Source: Hyphomicrobium sp.
Lineage (GTDB): Bacteria > Pseudomonadota > Alphaproteobacteria > Rhizobiales > Hyphomicrobiaceae
NCBI GenBank assembly: GCA_016716675.1
Contig: JADJVG010000002.1
Location: 248,001-312,000 of the forward strand
DNA: 64,000 nt
Direction: 5' to 3'
The position numbers and the translations under genes were made by a program. The notes beneath the pieces are model-generated. The model made no database searches and was not told the origin of the DNA. It worked only from the letters and a program-made list of their open reading frames with translations. Position 1 is the stretch's first letter. Every line of letters begins with the position of its first letter. Below are positions 33,804-41,379 of this stretch, one piece after another.

Positions 33804-34570
33804 GTTTGCTTGCAAGGCGCTCAACCGCGTGAGCGTCGGTGATTTGGCGAGGCTTGATGGTTGATGCCAATAGAGGCGTGGGGAAAGAAGACCGCTCGCG
33901 CCACCGCTCTCTTGGGGAGGGTTTTGCGCGAAAGCGCGAGCGTTCCTGCCGGCTTTTTTATCGGCGTCCCGAAACGCGGGACTGAGACATCAAAGCCAGC
34001 ACGGGCGGCAGAGGAGCGGGGGCCTCTGCCGCCCGTTTCCGATTGAACCGCAGTGCGGCTCCCTCAGAGACGTTGGATCCGCTATCACTCTCAGAGCGGT
34101 GAAGCGGTCCTTTGCGCGCGGCGCTCTGAACCATCGCCAAGCGTGGATCAGAACCCATATGCAACAGCCGGTTTGAAAACCGGAGCGAATGCGATGGGAG
34201 GTCTTGACTGTCGCCCCCCAGCGACGGTGTCGATGAGCGGATATGGCGGTCAGATCATGTCCGAGTGATGACCAAATCTGGCTCTTCATTAGACGCCGGT
34301 ATTTTTCCAACGGCCACTTGCGGCAATCGTGTTGGAATATCAGCGGCAAGAGCATTTCACAGCAAACGCTGGGTTTATCCGGCATTATGTCGGACAATTG
34401 ACGTGAACGTGGCCGTTTTTTAGTGCTGTGCGTTGTACGTGTCAGTGCCGCGTGTGACTGACGGCGAATGATCGCATCCGCCGCGACGTGTCGGTGGACG
34501 TATGCTATGGCCGCTGTCACGTAGCATTTTCTCTTTCAGCTATCTCTTCAATCACCAGCCAGATCCTCGA
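33804..34570. other. Gene-poor stretch with several strong hairpins
   Basis: About 770 bases with no supported protein gene; the short frames here have poor composition and no ribosome sites. Between about 33925 and 34036 there are three hairpins in a row: GCGC-GAAA-GCGC (33926-33937), GTCCCG/CGGGAC (33966-33971 and 33977-33982), and a perfect 14-bp stem (34001-34014 with 34023-34036) followed by TTT. This could be a structured RNA ending in a terminator, or just dense inverted repeats. Confidence 0.4.
34001..34036 (+). terminator. 14-bp perfect hairpin, possible terminator
   Basis: Arms 34001-34014 and 34023-34036 are exact reverse complements (GC-rich), loop of 8 bases, then TTTCC. The T tract is short, so termination is possible on either strand but not certain. 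Confidence 0.45.
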
Positions 34571-35305
34571 ATGCTCTCGTATCCAGAACGCGATGCCGTC
34601 TACGTCATCGACCGGTGCACGTTGACCGGTCATGATGCGCCTTGGCCCTTTGCACGCGCTAATGCGGCTGAAATCGAGGCAGCGTGGCACACTGCGCTCG
34701 CCGCCAATCCGCATTTCTTCAACGGTGTCGTGTATCTGGTCGATGGGCTTGCAATCGATGGGCTTGCGCTCGATGCGCGATTGCTGCGCACGGATTTCAA
34801 GAGCTATCTGTATTGGCGCGGCAAAGGGTTTCCTGAATCGGGCGTGCGCGATGGTTTCGGCTCGGCGCTGATCGTGGCGTCTGACGGCGCTATTCTGCTC
34901 GGCCGGCAGAGGGCCGGAAACGTCAATGGCGGATTGGCGTATCTGCCGGGCGGTTTTATCGATGGCCGTGACGTGGCCAATGACGGCAGCATCGATATTG
35001 CCGCCAGCATTGTGCGCGAGTTGCAGGAAGAGACCGGATTGACCGCCGAGGATGTGGTGGTGCAGCCTGGATATCTTGTGACTGTCAACGGCGCGCATGT
35101 ATCGATTGCCAAGACGTTTCGTTCAACACTCAACGGTGCCATGCTCGGGCGGAAAATCGAAAGCCATTTGGCGTCAGACCCAGCATCCGAGTTTGAAAGC
35201 ATCGTCATCGTGAGGAGCGTTGGAGATCTGGAGGGGCTGGCGATGCCGCCATATGCGCGACTGCTCGTCGGCGATGTTCTGAAACACGGAATCGGTGGAC
35301 GCTGA
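34571..35305 (+). CDS. Nudix-domain hydrolase
   Basis: 244 residues from ATG at 34571; an in-frame ATG at 34502 would add 23 residues and is not excluded. A non-Nudix N-terminal part (YPERDAVYVIDRCTLTGHD) is followed by the Nudix domain: ALIVASDGAILLGRQRAGN, LPGGFIDGRD and the metal-binding REL-QEETG (IVRELQEETGL). The spacing between GGFIDGRD and REL is longer than the classical box. It would hydrolyse a nucleoside diphosphate linked to another moiety; the substrate is unknown. It is followed by the PhzF gene on the same strand. Confidence 0.83.
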   Translation: MLSYPERDAVYVIDRCTLTGHDAPWPFARANAAEIEAAWHTALAANPHFFNGVVYLVDGLAIDGLALDARLLRTDFKSYLYWRGKGFPESGVRDGFGSALIVASDGAILLGRQRAGNVNGGLAYLPGGFIDGRDVANDGSIDIAASIVRELQEETGLTAEDVVVQPGYLVTVNGAHVSIAKTFRSTLNGAMLGRKIESHLASDPASEFESIVIVRSVGDLEGLAMPPYARLLVGDVLKHGIGGR

Positions 35306-35432
35306 GACCGAAGAACCGGTTGCGGTGCGGCAGCGCTTGACGCATGGTGCCGCCGCTTTCACGGCCTGGAATGGGCAAGCGCCCGTCCTTAAACAGCATG
35401 CTAAGTGGATGCACGCGGGGAGACGAATACGA

Positions 35433-36344
35433 ATGGCGTTGAACTATCACATTCTCGATGTTTTCACTGAGCGCCCATTCGGCGGTAATCCGCTCGCTGT
35501 TGTTTTGGAGGCGGATCGTCTGAGCGCTGCCGAGATGCAGGCAATCGCGCGTGAGTTCAATCTTTCAGAAACCGTTTTCGCGTTGAAGCCGACAGCGCCC
35601 GGCCACACCGCCCGCATCCGTATTTTCACGCCAACGCGGGAGTTGCCGTTCGCCGGTCATCCGACACTCGGCACCGCTATCCTGCTGGCGGAGCTACGCG
35701 TGCAGATCGTCAATGGCGAAAGCGACGCGATCATCGCGCTTGAAGAGGAAGGCGGCAGCGTGCGCGTCGGCGTGCGGCTGAGAGCCGGCGCCGCGGCCTT
35801 CGGCGAGTTCGACGCGCCTCGGCTGACGTCGGTGCCGGAAGAGCTGGCCCAGCCTGAAGAGATTTCAGCGGCCATCGGCTTGAACCCCAGCGAAATTGGC
35901 TTTGAAAACCATAAGCCGATGCTGCTGCGCGGGTCGAGCGTGTTTGCCTATGTGCCGGTCGCCAACCTCGAAGCGATGTCCAAGCTCCGCGTCGCGCCGA
36001 GCCATTGGGCACGCGCCTTTTCGGATCGCGGTACGGATGGGGTTTACGTTTACTCGCGCCAGTGCGTGCGCACGCAATCGTCGTTTCATGCCCGCATGTT
36101 CGCCCCCGATCTCGGTGTTCCGGAAGATCCGGCGACCGGGTCGGCTGCTATCGGCTTCGCCCATATCGTTCAGGGGTTCGACCAGGGCCCTGATGGCGCC
36201 CATAAGCGGACGATCGAGCAGGGTCTGGAAATGGGCCGGCCAAGCACAATTCAGCTGGTCATGACGGTCCAGCGCGGCAAGCTGGAGAGCGTCCGCATCG
36301 GCGGGTCGGCGGTCCGGGTCGCCGAAGGAATACTTAAGTTCTGA
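35433..36344 (+). CDS. PhzF-family isomerase/epimerase-like protein
   Basis: 303 residues. ATG at 35433 follows GGGGAGA; the reading from 35295 overlaps the Nudix gene and adds poor sequence. Motifs: YHILDVFTERPFGGNPLAVV, catalytic Glu in FNLSETVFAL, TPTRELPFAGHPTLGTA and EDPATGSAA. These are diagnostic for the PhzF family (two-fold diaminopimelate epimerase-like fold). PhzF itself works in phenazine synthesis, but most family members are of unknown substrate and no other phenazine gene is present here. Confidence 0.9.
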   Translation: MALNYHILDVFTERPFGGNPLAVVLEADRLSAAEMQAIAREFNLSETVFALKPTAPGHTARIRIFTPTRELPFAGHPTLGTAILLAELRVQIVNGESDAIIALEEEGGSVRVGVRLRAGAAAFGEFDAPRLTSVPEELAQPEEISAAIGLNPSEIGFENHKPMLLRGSSVFAYVPVANLEAMSKLRVAPSHWARAFSDRGTDGVYVYSRQCVRTQSSFHARMFAPDLGVPEDPATGSAAIGFAHIVQGFDQGPDGAHKRTIEQGLEMGRPSTIQLVMTVQRGKLESVRIGGSAVRVAEGILKF

Positions 36345-36493
36345 GCCAGATCGGTCCTGCGCGCCGGTGTCTGACCAGTGCCAAACCGGTTCGGCGGCAT
36401 GCTTCAAGTTGCAGCTTGATCTTATTTGGCGTTTTCGGCTTATACTGGTGTTCTCGGATCGGCCGGGAGCCCTTTGAAGAGCCTTTGCAGCCA

Positions 36494-36670
36494 ATGACGC
36501 GCCAGTACGCCAATTTGCGTGATGCCCAAACCGGGACCAGTGCCATGCGCTGGCCGTCGGACGGTCGCGCCTTGGCTGCGCGCATTGCCGGCATCTTCCT
36601 GCTTCCGCTAGCGCTGTTGGACAGCCTCTCGCTACGGGGCCTGCCGCTTATTTGCCCCTGGGCCAATTGA
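36494..36670 (+). CDS. Candidate leucine-rich leader peptide or small protein upstream of leuA
   Basis: A frame of 58 codons from ATG at 36494 (also readable from ATG at 36416 or 36545) ends 107 bases before leuA. Its last 25 residues are very rich in leucine: GIFLLPLALLDSLSLRGLP then LICPWAN, with 9 Leu in the 16 positions from LLPL to GLPL. This would suit a translational attenuation leader for leuA, a mechanism known for branched-chain genes in proteobacteria. A short stem CCGGC/GCCGG (36673-36677 and 36682-36686) follows the stop, but no U tract was seen. A small membrane protein is the alternative. Low certainty. Confidence 0.35.
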   Translation: MTRQYANLRDAQTGTSAMRWPSDGRALAARIAGIFLLPLALLDSLSLRGLPLICPWAN

Positions 36671-36776
36671 CTCCGGCAGACGCCGGGTGGTGCTCAGGGG
36701 GCGATACGGTTTCACAAGCGTGTAACGCAGTTTCGGCGGCTTCCCCAATGATCCGCCCCGCAAGAAAGCAAAATCA

Positions 36777-38374
36777 ATGACGGCATCATCCAAAACGACC
36801 GCAATGGATAAGGACGCTTCCCGCGCAGGCGGTGACAAGCCCGACCAGATCATCATTTTCGACACGACGCTGCGCGACGGCGAGCAATGCCCCGGCGCAA
36901 CCATGACGTTTGAGGAAAAACTTCAGGTCGCCGAACTGCTCGACGAGATGGGCGTCGATGTGATCGAGGCTGGTTTCCCGATCGCATCCGAGGGCGACTT
37001 CGAAGCAGTCAACGAAATCGCCAAGCTCGCCAAGCATTCGGTGGTCTGTGGTCTGGCGCGCGCCAACTTCGGCGATATCGACCGGGCGGGCGAAGCCATC
37101 AAGGTCGCCAAGCGCGGCCGTATCCACACGTTCATCGGCACATCGCCGCTGCATCGCCAGCACCAGCTGCAACTCGACCAGGATCAGGTACACGAGCGTG
37201 TCGTCGCGTCGGTGATGCGGGCGCGCCAGTATACCGACGACGTCGAGTGGAGCGCGATGGACGCGACGCGCACCGAGCACGATTATCTGTGCCGGGTCGT
37301 CGAAGCCGCGATCAAGGCCGGCGCGACCACGATCAACATTCCCGACACCGTCGGCTATGCGTTGCCGGAAGATTATTACGACCTGATCATGATGCTGCGG
37401 AACCGCGTTCCGGGCATCGAAAGGTGATCCTGTCGACGCATTGCCACGACGACCTGGGCTTGGCGGCTGCCAACTCGCTGGCTGGCGTTCGTGCCGGCGC
37501 GCGGCAGATCGAATGCACCATCAACGGCCTCGGCGAACGGGCCGGCAACGCGCCGCTTGAAGAAGTCGTGATGGCCATCCGCACGCGCCACGATCTGCTG
37601 CCCTTCCGAACCGGCATCAAAACCGACATGCTGTCGCGCGCGTCGCGTCTCGTCTCGGCGGTGACCAACTTCCCCGTGCAGTACAACAAGGCCATCGTTG
37701 GCCGGAATGCGTTCGCGCACGAAAGCGGCATCCATCAGGACGGCGTGTTGAAGAACACCGAGACCTACGAAATCATGACGCCGGAATCGGTCGGCGTCGG
37801 CAAGTCGTCGCTGGTCATGGGCAAGCACTCGGGCCGCGCCGCGTTCAAGTCGAAGATCAAGGATCTCGGCTACGAGCTGGGCGACAATGCCATCGAAGAC
37901 GCGTTCAACCGCTTCAAGGCGCTGGCTGACCGCAAGAAGCATGTCTACGACGAAGACATCGAGGCGCTGGTCGATGAAGGCGTCGCCCACGGCCACGACC
38001 GCATCAAGGTCGCGTCACTGACGGTGATTGCCGGCACGATGGGTCCGCAGACGGCGACGCTGACGCTCGACATCGACGGCCAATCGAAAACCGTGCAGAG
38101 CACCGGCAATGGACCTGTTGATGCAACTTTCAACGCCATCAAGATGCTGATGCCACATGATGCGCGGCTCGATCTCTACCAGGTTCACGCCGTAACCGAG
38201 GGCACCGACGCGCAAGCCGAAGTCTCGGTGCGCCTCGAAGAGGGCGGCCGCATCGTAACCGGCCGCTCGGCTGATCCCGATACGCTTGTGGCGTCAGCGC
38301 GGGCCTATGTGGCGGCGCTCAGCAAGCTGGTGGTGAAGCGCCAGAAGATCGCCCAGGCGCAACACGGCGTCTAA
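36777..38374 (+). pseudogene. leuA: 2-isopropylmalate synthase, frameshifted
   Basis: The first frame (36777-37427) covers the N-terminal catalytic barrel: IIIFDTTLRDGEQCPGATM, GVDVIEAGFPIASEGDFEAV, FIGTSPLHRQHQLQLDQ. It stops after RNRVPGIER. The next frame carries on as KVILSTHCHDDLGLAAANSL, GERAGNAPLEEVVMAI, HESGIHQDGVLKN, and the C-terminal LeuA dimer domain with the allosteric region (VASLTVIAGTMGPQTATLTL), ending at 38374. Restoring one A in the run at 37420-37422 (GAAAGG to GAAAAGG) gives a single 532-residue protein, the normal length. LeuA makes isopropylmalate from oxoisovalerate and acetyl-CoA and is needed for leucine synthesis, so a sequencing error is more likely than true loss. 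Confidence 0.92.
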
Positions 38375-38778
38375 TGCGCAACCGGCGTGCGCCGTGCAGC
38401 GTACGCGCAGCCATTTACCAAGTTCCGCCGGCGAGAGACAGTCTTGCCGGCGAGGGGGCTTGTGTGTGGGATTTCTGCCGGGTTCTCGTCACGATTGAGC
38501 CGTCGCGCCATGCTTTTGTTTTGGCGGCGCGGGGACTTGCCGCTATGGTGCGTAAAGCGGGCCATACGATGGTCCACGTGCTTTGACATGCGGCAAGCCG
38601 ATGGCCGAAGGGACGTTTGCGGCCAAACGTGATGAGCCGGATGGCGCGGACCGGGGTTGTGGGCCAGAGTTAATGGTGAGAGTTGATGGCCGGGGTGGAA
38701 GATGGGACTTGTGTCGGCGGAATTGATGCCGACGGGACTTGCATTGACGGGACTTGGGTGAGGTAGCGTTTCAGCGTG
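38375..38778. other. Region upstream of mreB with short direct repeats
   Basis: About 400 bases with no convincing gene. It presumably holds the promoter of the mreB-rodA operon. Near leuA there is a direct repeat GCCGGCGAG (two copies about 20 bases apart); closer to mreB are the GGGACTTG repeats listed separately. Confidence 0.4.
38701..38757. repeat. Three direct copies of GAYGGGACTTG before mreB
   Basis: Copies at 38701-38711, 38731-38741 and 38747-38757 (the first has T for C at position three). A further pair GAGTTAATGG (38667-38676) and GAGTTGATGG (38680-38689) lies just left. They end about 20 bases before the mreB start and could be regulator sites or simple tandem decay. Confidence 0.6.
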
Positions 38779-39819
38779 ATGTTCGGCTTTGGGGTCAATA
38801 GCGTACTGTCGGACGACATTGCCATCGATCTTGGCACGGCGAATACGCTTGTGCATGTCGCCGGCAAAGGCATCGTCATCGATGAACCGTCTGTTGTGGC
38901 GCTGCGGTCGCGCGGCGGTGTGCGCGAAGTTCTAGCCGTCGGCCATAAGGCCAAAATGATGCTGGGGCGGACGCCGGAAAGCATCGAAACGATTCGTCCG
39001 CTGCGTGACGGTGTGATCGCGGATTTCATCGCCACCGAAGAAATGCTGCGCCAGTTCATCAAGCGCACGAAGTCGATGCTCGGGTTCGTGCGCCCGCGCA
39101 TTCTGATCTGCGTGCCGGCGGGCGCGACGCCCGTTGAGCGGCGTGCGGTCTATGAGACGGCCTTGTCGGCCGGGGCACGCAAGGCCTACTTGATAGAAGA
39201 GCCGGTCGCGGCCGCAATCGGCGCGGGACTGCCGGTCGATGAGCCGACCGGATCGATGGTTGTCGATATCGGCGGCGGCACCACCGACATCGCGGTGCTC
39301 TCACTCGGCGGTGTGGTGCAGGCGCGCTCACTGCGCTGTGCCGGCAACGCCATGGACGAAGCCATCATCCGCTTCGTGCGCCGCAACCATCAGCTGTTGA
39401 TCGGCGAGCCGAATGCCGAACGCATCAAGGTCGAAGCAGGTTCGGCCTCGCGCGAGATCAATGGAGCGACGGCTGAAATTTTCATTCGCGGCCGCGATCT
39501 GCGGCTCGGCAAGCCGAAGACGGTGGTGCTTGGTCCGCAGGATATCGCCGAAGCCCTCGAACAGCCGATCGAGGAGATCGCCGAATTCATCCAGCGCGCC
39601 ATCGAGGATCTGCCGCCCGAGATCTCAGGCGACATTATCGAGCGCGGCATTTATCTGACGGGTGGCGGCGCGCATCTCGCGAAACTCGATGAGGAACTCG
39701 AGCGGCGCATCGGCATCAAGTGCCACGTGCCCGACAAGCCTCAGAACTGCGTGATAGAAGGGTCCGCTGAAATCATCAGGACGTTGAAGCAACGCGAACA
39801 CCTTCTCATCAAGCCGTAA
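38779..39819 (+). CDS. mreB: Rod-shape-determining actin homologue MreB
   Basis: 346 residues from ATG at 38779 (a GTG directly before it, 38776, is in frame). Actin-fold motifs: phosphate 1 AIDLGTANTLVHV, VPAGATPVERRAVYE, AYLIEEPVAAAIGAGLPVDE, phosphate 2 MVVDIGGGTTDIAVLSLGGV, and the adenosine motif YLTGGGAHLAKLDEEL. It polymerises on the inner membrane and directs lateral wall synthesis. First gene of mreB-mreC-mreD-mrdA-rodA. Confidence 0.97.
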   Translation: MFGFGVNSVLSDDIAIDLGTANTLVHVAGKGIVIDEPSVVALRSRGGVREVLAVGHKAKMMLGRTPESIETIRPLRDGVIADFIATEEMLRQFIKRTKSMLGFVRPRILICVPAGATPVERRAVYETALSAGARKAYLIEEPVAAAIGAGLPVDEPTGSMVVDIGGGTTDIAVLSLGGVVQARSLRCAGNAMDEAIIRFVRRNHQLLIGEPNAERIKVEAGSASREINGATAEIFIRGRDLRLGKPKTVVLGPQDIAEALEQPIEEIAEFIQRAIEDLPPEISGDIIERGIYLTGGGAHLAKLDEELERRIGIKCHVPDKPQNCVIEGSAEIIRTLKQREHLLIKP

Positions 39820-39872
39820 TCACTTGGGCGACAGGCAATGAATACCGCGTGTGGGGCCGTTGAGGGACATCT

Positions 39873-40814
39873 ATGGCTCGGCTGAAAACCGAAAGGTTGA
39901 ACCTGACCCGTCGCGGCGGAAAGAGCCTGCGCGTCGTCGGCGTTCGCGTGGTGTTGCCGCTTCTGGCGTTCGTGTGCCTCGGTCTGTTGCTGCTCAGCCG
40001 TCTCAATCATACAGCGCTGGCGGACGCCCGCTGGCGGCTGGCCGAATGGATGAGCCCGGTGCTCGAAGCCGCCATGGTGCCGCTGGAACCGGTGCGCCGC
40101 CTCGGCCGGCAGATCTCCGAGCAAGTTGACATGACGGAAGAGCTTCAGCGGCTGAAAGCAGAAAATCAAAAACTCAGCAGTTGGGAATGGCGCGCGCGCG
40201 ATCTCGAGCGCCAGCTCGCTGATTTGAAAGCGCTGGCGCGCGTCGTCGAAGAGCCGGGCATCGATTTTGTCACTGCCCGCGTCATTGCCGATTCAAGCGG
40301 CGCATTCGTGCGCAGCGTCATGATCGATGCCGGCGGCGACAAACTGGTGAAGCCCGGCTATCCGGTGATCAATGCCGATGGACTGGTAGGCCGCGTGATT
40401 GAAACCGGCGCTTCGTCGGCGCGCGTGCTGCTCGCCGCCGACCTCAACAGCCGGATACCGGTGGTGATCGGGGAAAAGCGCGTGCGCGCTATCCTTGCCG
40501 GTGATAACGGGCCGCAGCCGCTGCTGCTCTATGTGCCGCAAGACGCGAAGATCGCGATTGGCGACGACGTGGCAACATCTGGCGCGGGCGCTTTGTTTCC
40601 GCGTGGCTTGCGGATCGGCAAAGTCAGCGGTGATCTAGATAAGCCGCGCGTCGCGCTGCGGGCGCAACTTGATAAGCTCGAATATTTGAGCGTGCTGTTC
40701 TTCGACGATCCGGCGAGCGCGATGATGGGCGAACCGCATGGCGGCACGCGCGAAACAGCGGCGGCACGCAACGATCGTTCGCGCGATCCAACGCTGCCGA
40801 GACCTGCGCCATGA
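39873..40814 (+). CDS. mreC: Rod-shape-determining protein MreC
   Basis: 313 residues. A basic cytoplasmic start (TRRGGKSLRVVGVR), one transmembrane helix (VVLPLLAFVCLGLLLLS, about residues 27-44), a coiled coil (TEELQRLKAENQKLSSWEWR, ARDLERQLADL) and the periplasmic beta domain (VTARVIADSSGAFVRSVMID, LVGRVIETGASSARVLLAAD, GDDVATSGAGALFPRGLRIG). The C-terminal tail is disordered. It links MreB to PBP2 and RodA. Confidence 0.95.
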   Translation: MARLKTERLNLTRRGGKSLRVVGVRVVLPLLAFVCLGLLLLSRLNHTALADARWRLAEWMSPVLEAAMVPLEPVRRLGRQISEQVDMTEELQRLKAENQKLSSWEWRARDLERQLADLKALARVVEEPGIDFVTARVIADSSGAFVRSVMIDAGGDKLVKPGYPVINADGLVGRVIETGASSARVLLAADLNSRIPVVIGEKRVRAILAGDNGPQPLLLYVPQDAKIAIGDDVATSGAGALFPRGLRIGKVSGDLDKPRVALRAQLDKLEYLSVLFFDDPASAMMGEPHGGTRETAAARNDRSRDPTLPRPAP

Positions 40815-40863
40815 CGGGCGCGGCGACGCATGACGCCGGGCCATTATGGGGAGTGCCCGTCTG

Positions 40864-41376
40864 ATGCACCCCATGCGTTACATGGCGGCCTTCGTTTCGA
40901 TTGCACTGCTGGCGCTGATCGCCGCGTTACCATGGGGACTGCCGCCGCAGGATCGCTTCTTCCTTCCGATGCTCCCCGTCATTGCCGTGCATTTCTGGAG
41001 CTTGCGCCATCCGAGCCTAGTGCCGGAGTGGTATGTGTTTGCTGTTGGTCTGGTGCTTGACGTGTTGACGCACGGCCCGCTCGGCTATTGGGCGCTCGTC
41101 TACCTCATTACGCATCTTTTGGCCGTGCTGAGCGCGCCTTTTGCCGATCGCGGGTTTACCGTACGTGTCGCTCTACTTGCAGCGGCGTTGATCGCCGTTA
41201 CACTCACGGCATGGGCGATTGCATCGGTCTATTTTCTGGAATGGCTGGATGTGTGGCCCTATGTGGCGGGATCGGGGCTCGCCGGGCTCGGTGCGTTGGT
41301 TTTGATGCCCCTGTTATATGTCGCCGATCCGGCGCGCACCACGCGCGACAATATTCGTCTCGAACGCGGAGTTTGA
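40864..41376 (+). CDS. mreD: Rod-shape-determining membrane protein MreD
   Basis: 170 residues from ATG at 40864, which follows GGGGAG at a 10-base spacing; ATG at 40846 is the alternative. Five or so transmembrane segments (MAAFVSIALLALIAALPWGL, WYVFAVGLVLDVLTHGPLGY, VYLITHLLAVLSAPFA, ALLAAALIAVTLTAWAIA). Short hydrophobic MreD fits position and size. Part of the elongasome. Confidence 0.9.
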   Translation: MHPMRYMAAFVSIALLALIAALPWGLPPQDRFFLPMLPVIAVHFWSLRHPSLVPEWYVFAVGLVLDVLTHGPLGYWALVYLITHLLAVLSAPFADRGFTVRVALLAAALIAVTLTAWAIASVYFLEWLDVWPYVAGSGLAGLGALVLMPLLYVADPARTTRDNIRLERGV

Positions 41377-41379
41377 GGC

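Noticed and set aside
34268..34426. Short forward frame starting MTKSGSSLDAGIF
   Set aside because: No ribosome site and no recognisable features; kept as intergenic.
33990..34520. Reverse frame of 176 residues in the gene-poor stretch after ilvC
   Set aside because: Cys/His/Arg-rich, no ribosome site and it reads through strong hairpins.
35433..36344. Start of a phenazine cluster, because of PhzF
   Set aside because: No other phenazine genes nearby; PhzF-like proteins are widespread with unknown substrates.
38374..38586. Forward frame of 70 residues after leuA
   Set aside because: Poor composition and overlaps the leuA stop; no support.
38670..39101. Reverse frame with repeated TQVPS units across the mreB start
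   Set aside because: The repeat is only the antisense reading of the GGGACTTG DNA repeats, and the rest is antisense to mreB.
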